Shown here: positions 1 to 5,670 of the stretch, piece by piece
Layout: the number at the start of each line of letters is the position of its first letter
How positions within the stretch are numbered: position 1 is the first letter of the stretch
DNA from: Actinomycetota bacterium
GTDB taxonomy: Bacteria; Actinomycetota; Thermoleophilia; Gaiellales; Gaiellaceae
Assembly: GCA_013694685.1 (NCBI GenBank)
Contig: JACDBY010000360.1
Span: 1-7,043 of the forward strand
Length of the DNA stretch: 7,043 nucleotides
Direction of reading: 5' to 3'
The notes under the pieces: model-generated
What the model was told of the DNA's origin: nothing
Database searches by the model: none
The model's input: the letters and a program-made list of their open reading frames with translations, nothing else
Position numbers and translations under genes: made by a program

Positions 1-1
1 G

Positions 2-943
2 GTCGGCGGGAAGCGCGTCGCCGTCGTCGTCCCGGCCCTCGACGAGGAGCTCCTGGTCGCCGCAACAATCGGGGGGATCCCGGGCTTCGTCGACCTGATC
101 GTCGTCGTCGACGACCACTCGGGTGACGCGACCGTCGCGCGAGCGCGCGAGACAGGCGATCCACGACTCGAGGTGATCGAGCACGCTCGGAACCGGGGGG
201 TCGGCGGCGCGATCGCGTCGGGCTATGCACGCTGCCGCGAGCTCGGGATCGACGTCACGTGCGTGATGGCAGCCGACAACCAGATGGATCCGGAGGAGCT
301 CGCGGCGCTCGTCACGCCTGTCGCCCGCGGCGAGGTGGACTACGCGAAGGCGAACCGCCTCGTGAGCGGCGAGGCATGGAACCTCATCCCCCGCTCGCGC
401 TACCTCGGGAACGCCGTTCTCTCGCTCCTCACGAAGATCGCCTCGGGCTACTGGCATGTCGCGGACTCCCAGGCCGGCTACACCGCGCTCTCGCTCGCCG
501 CGTTGCGCCGCCTGGAACTCGATCGCCTCTACCGCCGCTACGGCTTCCCGAACGACATGCTCGTGCACCTGAACGTCCAGAACGCGCGCGTCCGGGACAT
601 CCCGTCACGCCCGATCTACGGCGTCGGCGAGCGCTCCGGGATCCGGATCCGGCGGGTCGCGCCTCGGATCGCCTGGCTCCTCTGCAAGGGCTTCTGGTGG
701 CGCATGACGCAGAAGTACGTGATCCGCGACTTCCACCCGCTCGTCTTCTTCTACGGCCTCGGCACGCTGATGACGCTCGTCGGGCTCGCCCTCGGCCTCC
801 TCGTCACGGTGCTGCGCGTGGGGTGGGGCAACGACATCACGACCCCGACGATCGTCCTTGTCGCCCTCCTCCTCGTCTCGGGCACGCAGTTCACCCTTTT
901 CGCCATGTGGTTCGACCAGGAGGCGAACAAGGAGCTGCGCTGA
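2..943 (+). CDS. Family 2 glycosyltransferase with two C-terminal membrane helices (5' end missing)
   Basis: This is a membrane-attached GT-A glycosyltransferase of family 2, of the type resembling polyprenyl-phosphate sugar transferases. It probably moves a sugar from a nucleotide-sugar to a lipid or glycan acceptor at the inner face of the membrane. The frame is open from base 2, so the start lies upstream; 313 residues are visible. Visible residues 8-16 (VVVPALDEE) form the first strand of the nucleotide-binding fold, and VVDDHSGD (about 35-42) is the usual second motif. DNQMD (about 92-96) occupies the place of the metal-binding DxD. After the catalytic domain come two hydrophobic stretches, about residues 248-272 and 283-304, ending in a charged tail. 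The GTG at 173 is internal, because both N-terminal motifs lie before it. It may belong with the UDP-xylose synthase and glycosidase further along, although a gene-poor block separates them. The exact sugar and acceptor cannot be read from the sequence. Confidence 0.94.
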   Translation, partial: VGGKRVAVVVPALDEELLVAATIGGIPGFVDLIVVVDDHSGDATVARARETGDPRLEVIEHARNRGVGGAIASGYARCRELGIDVTCVMAADNQMDPEELAALVTPVARGEVDYAKANRLVSGEAWNLIPRSRYLGNAVLSLLTKIASGYWHVADSQAGYTALSLAALRRLELDRLYRRYGFPNDMLVHLNVQNARVRDIPSRPIYGVGERSGIRIRRVAPRIAWLLCKGFWWRMTQKYVIRDFHPLVFFYGLGTLMTLVGLALGLLVTVLRVGWGNDITTPTIVLVALLLVSGTQFTLFAMWFDQEANKELR

Positions 944-1040
944 AACCCGTGGTTACGCCGTTTCGGAGGTATCTCGGGTCTCTCTGCAAACGCGGTGCAG
1001 GCACGAGGGCAGTGACGGCGGCACGCGGTCGCGTCGGAGG

Positions 1041-1253
1041 CTCTTCCGGGCGTTCCGACGGTCTCTGTTGGACTCAGAGGCGGTGGCTCCGCCGTCGTCG
1101 CGTCGCGTCCCGTGAGCGACCGGGGTGCCTCGTCGCTTGAGACCGGCGGGACGCACGGGACGATTGGTCGGCCGTTCCCATGTCCCGCCGAGATGCGGCC
1201 CTCGCGGAACCTTCAAGGGAGAGCATGCTCGCGCAGGGGATCAATGCCATCAT
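1041..1253 (+). repeat. Diverged long direct repeat, copy A
   Basis: This segment aligns, with gaps, to 1869-2117. The left block (1041-1072) matches 1869-1900 at 23 of 32 positions without gaps. The central block begins with CGTCGCG (1101-1107) and continues through a 40-base stretch with 29 matches to the shared 13-mer GACGATTGGTCGG (1159-1171). The right block, GAGATGC..CCCTCG.GGA (1190-1208), is followed by GATCAAT (1239-1245). Indels of about 9 to 40 bases separate the blocks. A small hairpin (1079-1083 with 1089-1093, loop TGGCT) sits where copy B has a stronger one. The repeat lies just upstream of the nitroreductase gene. I do not recognise the family. A decayed mobile or structured noncoding element, or duplicated leader DNA, are possibilities. 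Confidence 0.7.
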
Positions 1254-1268
1254 CCCCAAAGGGCGGCC

Positions 1269-1273
1269 GGAGG
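1269..1273 (+). promoter_or_regulatory. Shine-Dalgarno site deciding the nitroreductase start
   Basis: GGAGG lies 10 bases before the GTG at 1284. This supports 1284 as the start over the in-frame GTGs at 1293 and 1299. It also argues against the much longer open frame reaching back to 1125, whose extra residues have no family resemblance and fall inside repeat A. Confidence 0.6.
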
Positions 1274-1283
1274 ATGGTGCAGG

Positions 1284-1772
1284 GTGCACGTCGTGTCCGT
1301 GGCTCGGTTGAGGTTGCGTCGTTGGGCGATCAGGGGCCTCAGCAAGGCGCACCTGGCTGTTCATCGCGTGACTAAGGGACGTGTGCTCGGTTCGGTGGCC
1401 GGAATGCCGGTGCTCCTGCTCACCACTACGGGCCGGCGGTCGGGCAAGGCGCGCACGACACCGCTCACGTTCTTTCGGGACGGGATCGATCTCGTGGTGA
1501 TTGGATCGAACGGCGGTGCCGACCGTCCGCCCGACTGGTCGCTCAACCTGCAGCAAACCCCGCGCGCAGTCGTCGAGATTGGCACCGACAAGCTGGTCGT
1601 CACGGCCAGGCCAGCGTCGGGGCAACAACGCGACCGGCTGTGGGCCGTGATCACGGCCACCTACGCCGGCTACGCCCGCTACGAAGAACGGACAACTCGC
1701 CGGATACCGGTCGTGCTTCTCACACCTGAAGGCCCGCAGATCGCACGCGGCGGCCCCTCAACCTTGACGTAA
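1284..1772 (+). CDS. Deazaflavin (F420)-dependent nitroreductase family oxidoreductase
   Basis: This is a 162-residue, single-domain split-barrel protein of the DUF385/Ddn family. Members bind reduced coenzyme F420 and reduce varied substrates such as quinones or nitro compounds. The family signatures are clear: LLLTTTGRRSGKARTTPL (about residues 44-61), corresponding to the TTGRKSGxxRxxPL motif; VVIGSNGGADRPPDWSLNL (71-89), corresponding to the GG..P.W..NL cofactor segment; and YARYEERTTRRIPVVLL (130-146) near the C-terminus. The length is normal for the family. The start is GTG 1284, chosen for its Shine-Dalgarno site and because family resemblance begins soon afterwards. It stands alone, bracketed by the two copies of a long repeat, and its third codon positions look somewhat less GC-rich than in neighbouring genes. 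Both facts hint at acquisition as a unit. The physiological substrate is unknown. Confidence 0.92.
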   Translation: MHVVSVARLRLRRWAIRGLSKAHLAVHRVTKGRVLGSVAGMPVLLLTTTGRRSGKARTTPLTFFRDGIDLVVIGSNGGADRPPDWSLNLQQTPRAVVEIGTDKLVVTARPASGQQRDRLWAVITATYAGYARYEERTTRRIPVVLLTPEGPQIARGGPSTLT

Positions 1773-1798
1773 TACAGCCGCTCGCGGCCCGCTTCAAC

Positions 1799-1811
1799 TC
1801 AACGCCATCAT
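1799..1811 (+). repeat. 13-base repeat bracketing the nitroreductase gene (right copy)
   Basis: TCAACGCCATCAT here differs at one base from TCAATGCCATCAT at 1241-1253, just upstream of the nitroreductase gene. A looser relative, TCAATAACAGCAT, lies at 2105-2117 at the end of repeat B. The shared form is TCAAYRMCAKCAT. The two best copies enclose about 545 bases that contain the whole gene. They could be a decayed target-site duplication or a recombination core, but chance resemblance is not excluded. Confidence 0.4.
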
Positions 1812-1868
1812 GATCTCACTGGACACGTTCGACCAGCGACTCGCCGGTACCGCGGCTCATCCCGAGTG

Positions 1869-2117
1869 CTTTTCCGTGGCTTCCGGTGGGCTCCGTTGAA
1901 TCGCGCGTGCCTCCCAGGGCTTACCGGGGCCGGGTCGCGTGCGCTCGCCTCAGGGAAGGCCGCGGACGGCTGTCCGCGGAACCGGCTCACATGCGCGCGT
2001 CGCGCGTCCTGTGCGCCGACGGGGTTCCTCGTTACTTGGGGCTGGTGGGACGCTCGACGATTGGTCGGGCCGCCGGAGAGATGCAACCCTCGGGGAGGTG
2101 GCGATCAATAACAGCAT
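1869..2117 (+). repeat. Diverged long direct repeat, copy B
   Basis: This is the second copy of the element at 1041-1253, in the same orientation and about 830-900 bases downstream. It keeps the same block order: the left block (1869-1900), CGTCGCG (1998-2004), a GGGGTTCCTCGTTACTTG stretch, GACGATTGGTCGG (2056-2068), GAGATGC..CCCTCG.GGA (2078-2096) and GATCAAT (2103-2109). It is about 70 bases longer than copy A between the left and central blocks, where it carries a perfect 8-base hairpin (1960-1979). A GGGGAGG (2092-2098) followed by ATG at 2116 resembles a translation start, but the frame after it has no recognisable product. The function is unknown. Confidence 0.7.
1960..1979 (+). other. 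Perfect hairpin inside repeat copy B
   Basis: CCGCGGAC (1960-1967) and GTCCGCGG (1972-1979) pair perfectly around the loop GGCT. Copy A carries a hairpin with a similar TGGCT loop at the matching place, although its stem sequence differs. No T-run follows, so it is not a standard intrinsic terminator. Confidence 0.6.
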
Positions 2118-2386
2118 GACAACCAGTACGAACGTTGCGAAACGCCAGACCGGAGTCCGAGTCCTATGCACCAGAAGCTTGTTCCGCTCAGGGTGCGTTC
2201 CGGAACACTGGCCCAGGCGAGGCGCCTGCTCTTTGGACGTCGCTCGCGGCCCTAGGACGTCACGATGCCTGTCCTCTACTGACCGAGTCGAGCAAGGATC
2301 GGTGGGAACGGGGGTCGAGACATCCCCGAAACTGGGTTAGCCGACCGCCTGGCTGAGCGACAAGCAACAGGCCGCCCTCGGAGAGG
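2118..2386. other. Gene-free stretch after repeat B
   Basis: No gene or RNA is recognised here. The open frames on both strands give low-complexity, arginine- and serine-rich translations with no family signature. A 10-base palindrome, GTTCCGGAAC, lies at 2197-2206, and GGACGTC occurs twice between about 2232 and 2260. I see no terminator and no tRNA-like fold. Confidence 0.5.
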
Positions 2387-2575
2387 TCAGCGAGCGTAGC
2401 CCTCCGGCTCATCCCCGATCTCTGCCGTGACAGTGCCACGGGCTCGGAGGGCTTCGCCGCCGATTTCGCTCGCCACTCGCGCGTCGACGGTGAGCGTGAC
2501 GACGGCCCGCACCCCCAGCGTTCCATCTGAATCGATCCGAGGCTCTCCTCGGTGTAGGCGCCGAGACGTAGGGCA
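2387..2575 (-). pseudogene. Possible gene remnant downstream of the NlpC/P60 gene
   Basis: On the minus strand, the frame ending in TGA at 2387-2389 has strongly GC-biased third positions over its last 40 or so codons. It reads like protein (RAVVTLTVDARVASEIGG and onward, ending in EGYAR). Upstream of about 2525 this frame loses that character, while the adjacent frame gains it (LRLGAYTEESLGSIQMERW). One extra G in the run of five G at about 2514-2518 would join the two. No start codon with a ribosome site is evident, and I do not recognise the product. It may be a decayed gene, a sequencing or assembly frameshift, or a chance frame. Confidence 0.25.
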
Positions 2576-2579
2576 GCAC

Positions 2580-3134
2580 TTACAGCTCGAAGGTCGCGAG
2601 GCGCCGTCTGCGCAGCGACTGGGGCTCGGGCTCCTCGACGACGCCAAGCGCGTCCCGCCCGGTCGCGTGGAGGATGCGGCCGCCACCGATCCAGAAGGCG
2701 ATGTGGTCTGCCTCGTCGTCCCCGTAGGCAACGAGGATACCGACGTCGAGCTCCTCCACCGGCGTTCCGGCGGCTTGCTGCTGGTCGGCGTCCCGCGGAA
2801 CGAGCCGGCCGATCCGGCGATAGGCCATGTGGACGAGGCCGGAGCAGTCGATCCCCGCGGTCGTCATCCCGCCCCAGAGGTACGGGCTCCCGAGGTAGGT
2901 ACGGGCCGCCTCGACGGGTGCTCCTCGCAGATCGTGGGCGTACGCTCCCTCGCCGGGCTCGACGTCCTCCGCGCGCACCCAGCCGGGGTAGCCGTAACCG
3001 GTTGTGACGGAGACCCAGCCGCCACGTGACTCGCCGAGCTCGAGCGGCTCGCCCTCAAGTGCCTGTGATACCCGCTCAGCGCCGTCCGAGGGCTCCCGGT
3101 GGATTCCAGCGACAGCCGTCCGGCACCGCGTCAT
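2580..3134 (-). CDS. SH3b-NlpC/P60 peptidoglycan endopeptidase
   Basis: This is a 184-residue cysteine peptidase. Its layout matches YkfC-like gamma-D-glutamyl-diamino-acid endopeptidases, which cleave cell-wall stem peptides between D-Glu and the diamino acid. Residues about 6-57 form a bacterial SH3 domain (ending around GYGYPGWVRAEDV). The NlpC/P60 domain follows from about 72. Visible catalytic elements are YLWGG (85-89), the nucleophile Cys97 in GIDCSGLV, His144 in ADHIAFWIGGG, and His156 in RILHATG as the third polar residue. No signal peptide or membrane segment is seen, so it may act on recycled muropeptides in the cytoplasm or leave the cell by another route. ATG 3134 is the only good start that keeps the SH3 domain whole, although its ribosome site is weak. 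The usual GDL before the catalytic His region reads GIL here. It is divergent from the UDP-xylose synthase gene. Confidence 0.94.
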   Translation of the reverse strand: MTRCRTAVAGIHREPSDGAERVSQALEGEPLELGESRGGWVSVTTGYGYPGWVRAEDVEPGEGAYAHDLRGAPVEAARTYLGSPYLWGGMTTAGIDCSGLVHMAYRRIGRLVPRDADQQQAAGTPVEELDVGILVAYGDDEADHIAFWIGGGRILHATGRDALGVVEEPEPQSLRRRRLATFEL

Positions 3135-3162
3135 CTGGGGGTCCGTCCCATCGCCTCGACCG

Positions 3163-3168
3163 AGCGTA
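3163..3168 (-). promoter_or_regulatory. Candidate -10 box for the NlpC/P60 gene
   Basis: Read on the minus strand this is TACGCT, matching the actinobacterial TANNNT pattern. It lies 28 bases before the ATG at 3134. No good -35 box is visible. The 12-base palindrome at 3180-3191 covers the place where one would sit. Confidence 0.3.
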
Positions 3169-3179
3169 GACGACGCGTC

Positions 3180-3191
3180 CCTCGATCGAGG
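3180..3191. promoter_or_regulatory. 12-base perfect palindrome in a divergent promoter region
   Basis: CCTCGATCGAGG is fully self-complementary. It lies in the 122-base gap between the divergent NlpC/P60 and UDP-xylose synthase genes, at the expected -35 position for the former. It could be an operator for a dimeric regulator. This is inference from symmetry and position only. Confidence 0.3.
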
Positions 3192-3242
3192 TTGAGGGGT
3201 CAGGACTTCGTAAGCATGCGGTTTCGCGTCCTACAGGGTCGG

Positions 3243-3248
3243 TACGAT
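3243..3248 (+). promoter_or_regulatory. Candidate -10 box for the UDP-xylose synthase gene
   Basis: TACGAT ends 8 bases before the ATG at 3257. Transcription would therefore begin at or within a base or two of the start codon, giving a leaderless or nearly leaderless mRNA. The absence of a Shine-Dalgarno sequence before this ATG agrees with that. Confidence 0.4.
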
Positions 3249-3256
3249 CGCGCGCG

Positions 3257-4195
3257 ATGCCAACCTCGCTCGTCACCGGTGGCGCTGGCTTTCTGGGCTC
3301 CCACCTCTGCGAGGCGCTTCTCGGCAAGGGCCATCGCGTTCTCTGTCTGGACAACCTCGAGACGGGGTCGCTCGCGAACATCGAGCACCTGCGGGACGAC
3401 GGTTTCGTCTTTCTCCACCACGACGTCAGCGAGGCGATCCGAATCGACGAGTCGCTCGACTTCGTCTACCACCTCGCCGCGCTCGCGAGTCCGATCGACT
3501 ACCTCAGGCTCCCGCTCCACTCGCTGAAGACCGGCTCGTACGGGACACATCACGCGCTCGGTCTCGCCAAGTGGAAGCGGGCACGCTTCTTCCTCGCCTC
3601 GACGAGCGAGGTCTACGGCGACCCCGAGGTGCATCCCCAGCCGGAGACGTACTGGGGCAACGTCAACCCGATCGGCCCACGCGGTGTCTACGACGAGGCG
3701 AAGCGCTATGCCGAGGCGCTGACGATGGCGTACCACCGGCAGCAGGGCGTCGACACCGCGGTCGTGAGGATCTTCAATACCTATGGCCCGCGGATGAGAG
3801 AGAATGACGGTCGCGCCGTGCCGAACTTCGTAGGCCAGGCACTCGCCGAGAAGCCGATCACGATCTACGGCGACGGGTCGCAGACACGAAGCTTCTGCTA
3901 CGTCGACGACCTGATCCGCGGCCTGATCCTGCTCGCCGAATCCGGCGAGCACCTGCCGGTGAACATCGGCAACCCGGGTGAGTTCACGATTCTCGAGCTG
4001 GCCGAGAACGTGATCCGTCTCACCGGCTCTTCCAGCCAGATCGTATACGAGGCCCTGCCGGTCGACGACCCGCAGGTGCGGCAGCCCGACATCACGCGGG
4101 CGCGACAGCTCCTCGGCTGGGAGCCGGAGATCGCGCTCGACGAGGGTCTTCGCCGCACGCTCGCGTCGCTCGGACGGGACCCGGCCCGTGCGTAG
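3257..4195 (+). CDS. UDP-glucuronate decarboxylase (UDP-xylose synthase)
   Basis: This is a 312-residue extended short-chain dehydrogenase of the UXS family. It converts UDP-glucuronate to UDP-xylose and CO2 with bound NAD+, in the cytoplasm, and so supplies xylose for surface glycans. The NAD-binding TGGAGFLG is at residues 7-14. The UXS-specific block is very clear: [15 protein letters not shown] (114-128), then [19 protein letters not shown] (132-150), holding the catalytic Tyr145-x3-Lys149. [10 protein letters not shown] (171-180) and [10 protein letters not shown] (204-213) complete the sugar-nucleotide pocket, and LGWEP (286-290) closes the domain. The long, near-invariant UXS block argues against a plain UDP-glucose 4-epimerase or dTDP-glucose dehydratase. 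The length is normal and there is no membrane anchor. Its last 8 bases overlap the start of the glycosidase gene, so the two are probably translated together. Confidence 0.94.
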   Translation: MPTSLVTGGAGFLGSHLCEALLGKGHRVLCLDNLETGSLANIEHLRDDGFVFLHHDVSEAIRIDESLDFVYHLAALASPIDYLRLPLHSLKTGSYGTHHALGLAKWKRARFFLASTSEVYGDPEVHPQPETYWGNVNPIGPRGVYDEAKRYAEALTMAYHRQQGVDTAVVRIFNTYGPRMRENDGRAVPNFVGQALAEKPITIYGDGSQTRSFCYVDDLIRGLILLAESGEHLPVNIGNPGEFTILELAENVIRLTGSSSQIVYEALPVDDPQVRQPDITRARQLLGWEPEIALDEGLRRTLASLGRDPARA

Positions 4196-5348
4196 CGCCT
4201 GTGCGGCGTTCGTCACGATCATCCTGGGTCTCGCGCTCGGCCTCGCGTCGACGGCGAGCGCGTCGAACTCCCTCCGTGTGGGCATCTTCGACGACGGCGT
4301 CGTGCTCTACGGCGAGCCCGATCTCGTCTTCCCGCAGCTCGCGAAGACGGGGACCCAGCTCCTGCGCGTGAACCTCTGGTGGTCGGGTCCCGGTATCCGG
4401 GTCGCGACGCGGAAGCCGCGGCTCGGATCGAACCCGAGCGACCTCGCCTACAACTGGGACACGTACGACCGGACGGTCCGCTTCGCGATCGTCAACAACA
4501 TCGTCCCCGTCTTCTCGATCATCGGGACGCCGCCCTGGGCGAACAAGGCCCGGGGGTGGAACGTCGCGCCGACGAACGTGAACGATCTCCGCAACTTTGC
4601 AGCGGCGGCGCAGAAGCGCTACAACGGCACGTTCGTCAACGCCGACGGCGTGACGCTGCCGCGCGTGAGCCTCTGGGTCGCCTGGAACGAGCCGAACAAC
4701 CCGGTCTTCCTGAAGCCGCAGTACAAGCGCGCCGGCAAAGCCTGGACGATCCAGAGCGGGCGTGACTATGCGCGGATCTGCAACGCTGTGGTGCAGGGCA
4801 TCAAGTCGGTACAGCGGAGCTCGAAGATCGCCTGCGGAGCGACCGGCCCGCGCGGGAACAACAATCCCAACTCGAACCGGCCGTCGGTCTCGCCGATCCC
4901 GTTCCTCCGGGCGATGCGTGCGGGCGGCGCGCGCGGGTTCGACGCCTACGCGCACCATCCGTACTACGGGTCGCCCGCGGAGACACCGGCCACGAGGCCG
5001 CCGCCGGGCAGGAACGGACGGCCGCCGACCGCGATCACGCTCGGGAACGTCGACCTGCTCGTCAAGGAGCTCGACAAGCTCTACGGGAGGCGAACGCGCC
5101 TCTGGATCACCGAGTACGGCTACCAGACGAACCCGACCGATCCGATCTTCGGCGTGCCCTACGGGAAGCAGGCCGCCTACCTGACCCAGGCGGTCGGCAT
5201 CGCGCGCCGGCACCCGCGCATCGACCTCTTCCTCTGGTTCCTGCTCAGAGACGAGGAACGGCTCGGCGGGTGGCAGTCGGGACTGCTCACCTATGACGGG
5301 AAGCGAAAGTCGAGCTTCAACGCATTCCGGCGGGCGGTCACCGGCTAG
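4188..5348 (+). CDS. Secreted clan GH-A glycoside hydrolase (GH39/GH5-like)
   Basis: This is a 386-residue exported (beta/alpha)8-barrel glycosidase. The GTG start at 4188 gives a signal peptide: a short positive N-terminus, hydrophobic residues 7-20, and a likely cleavage after ASA at residue 25. A weak GGACGGGA ribosome site lies 8 bases before. The clan-A hallmarks are the acid/base Glu168 in [18 protein letters not shown] (252-260) and the probable nucleophile Glu309 in WITEYGY. LRVNLWW (59-65) and [11 protein letters not shown] (109-119) match the early barrel strands. Similar proteins occur in exopolysaccharide clusters, where they trim or degrade the polymer. The 8-base overlap with the UDP-xylose synthase gene suggests a shared pathway. 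I cannot fix the substrate or the family number within the clan. A long antisense open frame across this gene is a composition shadow. Confidence 0.92.
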   Translation: MRSACAAFVTIILGLALGLASTASASNSLRVGIFDDGVVLYGEPDLVFPQLAKTGTQLLRVNLWWSGPGIRVATRKPRLGSNPSDLAYNWDTYDRTVRFAIVNNIVPVFSIIGTPPWANKARGWNVAPTNVNDLRNFAAAAQKRYNGTFVNADGVTLPRVSLWVAWNEPNNPVFLKPQYKRAGKAWTIQSGRDYARICNAVVQGIKSVQRSSKIACGATGPRGNNNPNSNRPSVSPIPFLRAMRAGGARGFDAYAHHPYYGSPAETPATRPPPGRNGRPPTAITLGNVDLLVKELDKLYGRRTRLWITEYGYQTNPTDPIFGVPYGKQAAYLTQAVGIARRHPRIDLFLWFLLRDEERLGGWQSGLLTYDGKRKSSFNAFRRAVTG

Positions 5349-5365
5349 AGACATTCGCGCGCTCG

Positions 5366-5371
5366 TAGAAT
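5366..5371 (+). promoter_or_regulatory. -10 box giving a leaderless transcript of the 82-residue gene
   Basis: TAGAAT lies exactly at -12 to -7 relative to the A of the ATG at 5378, so transcription would start on the start codon. No Shine-Dalgarno sequence precedes the ATG. The same geometry recurs before korA. Confidence 0.5.
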
Positions 5372-5377
5372 GAGCGG

Positions 5378-5626
5378 ATGCCAAAGGGATATGCGGAGGG
5401 ACCCGCCGCCGAGGAGGCCGAACGGCGCCGCGACGAGCTCGCCGCCGGCGCTGCGCAGGCGACACCGGCGACGCGGATCGCAGTCGAGGGGTGCACCGAA
5501 GGCGATGCGGAGCGGCATTTCCTCGGTTGGGCGGACGAGGTCGACGCCGACACGCTCTTTGCCACGGGCGAGGCGTGGGGCATCCGGCTCGTGCGCCGGC
5601 CGGTGGAAGAGCACGTGTCCGACTGA
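5378..5626 (+). CDS. Small protein of unknown function (82 residues)
   Basis: I do not recognise this family. Most third codon positions are G or C, and a good -10 box sits at leaderless spacing, so it is probably a real gene rather than a chance frame. The first 30 or so residues are rich in Ala, Glu and Arg (AAEEAERRRDELAAG) and likely helical or disordered. The rest (RIAVEGCTEGDAERHFLGWA and on, then TLFATGEAWGIRLVRRP) looks like a small folded unit with a single Cys and a single His. There is no signal peptide or membrane segment. It stands between the glycosidase, 29 bases upstream, and korA, 44 bases downstream. Its stop codon forms the loop of a perfect hairpin. It may be transcribed on its own. 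Confidence 0.7.
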   Translation: MPKGYAEGPAAEEAERRRDELAAGAAQATPATRIAVEGCTEGDAERHFLGWADEVDADTLFATGEAWGIRLVRRPVEEHVSD

Positions 5627-5637
5627 AGTCGGACACG
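5614..5637 (+). terminator. Perfect 10-base hairpin with the stop codon in its loop
   Basis: CGTGTCCGAC (5614-5623) pairs perfectly with GTCGGACACG (5628-5637) around the loop TGAA, which contains the TGA stop of the 82-residue gene. A G-run rather than a T-run follows, so it is not a classical intrinsic terminator. It could still end transcription without a U-tract, protect the mRNA 3' end, or insulate the korA promoter that follows 21 bases later. Confidence 0.55.
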
Positions 5638-5658
5638 GGGGACAGACTGCGTGCGGGC

Positions 5659-5664
5659 TATTGT
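5659..5664 (+). promoter_or_regulatory. -10 box giving a leaderless korA transcript
   Basis: TATTGT sits at -12 to -7 relative to the GTG at 5671, the same spacing as the TAGAAT before the ATG at 5378. The bases between contain only a weak GAAG. This supports both the GTG start and leaderless transcription of korA. Confidence 0.45.
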
Positions 5665-5670
5665 GAAGCC

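Larger units (their letters stand above)
944..1283. other. Gene-free stretch between glycosyltransferase and nitroreductase
   Basis: I see no convincing gene here. Several open frames exist on both strands, but their arginine- and serine-rich translations are typical chance frames of high-GC DNA. The first hundred bases show no clear terminator. From about 1041 to 1253 the stretch is occupied by copy A of a diverged direct repeat, described separately. A 28-codon frame at 1225-1311 begins with ATG after a GGGAG at 1218-1222. It runs into the nitroreductase start and has no recognisable product, so I do not call it a gene. Confidence 0.6.

Noticed and set aside
1125..1283. Longer N-terminus for the nitroreductase starting at 1125
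   Set aside because: The added 53 residues are Arg/Gly-rich, lie inside the noncoding repeat, and would make the protein longer than usual for the family. A GGAGG supports the start at 1284.
1225..1311. 28-codon frame with a GGGAG ribosome-like site in repeat A
   Set aside because: Its product has no recognisable features, it overlaps the supported nitroreductase start, and the matching region of repeat B does not keep the frame.
1074..1628. Minus-strand open frame of 184 codons opposite the nitroreductase
   Set aside because: The plus-strand gene has clear family motifs. This frame is low-complexity and spans repeat A.
1067..1900. Integron cassette: GTTGGAC (1067-1073) and GTTGAAT (1895-1901) fit the attC core GTTRRRY at matching places in both repeats
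   Set aside because: The bases before the second site do not fold into an attC-like imperfect palindrome, no integrase is present, and the pattern is short enough to be shared simply because the repeats are homologous.
944..2579. tRNA, known riboswitch, SRP, RNase P or CRISPR array in the gene-poor block
   Set aside because: No cloverleaf, conserved riboswitch core, RNase P or SRP signature, or regularly spaced short repeats were seen on either strand.
3200..4285. Long minus-strand open frame (361 codons) opposite the UDP-xylose synthase gene
   Set aside because: It mirrors a gene with certain family motifs. Its translation is rich in Arg, Val and Asp with no recognisable domain, as expected from the antisense frame of GC-rich codons.
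4092..5636. Minus-strand open frame of 514 codons opposite the glycosidase
   Set aside because: Antisense shadow. It is very rich in Arg and Pro and lacks motifs, while the plus-strand frame has a signal peptide and catalytic residues.
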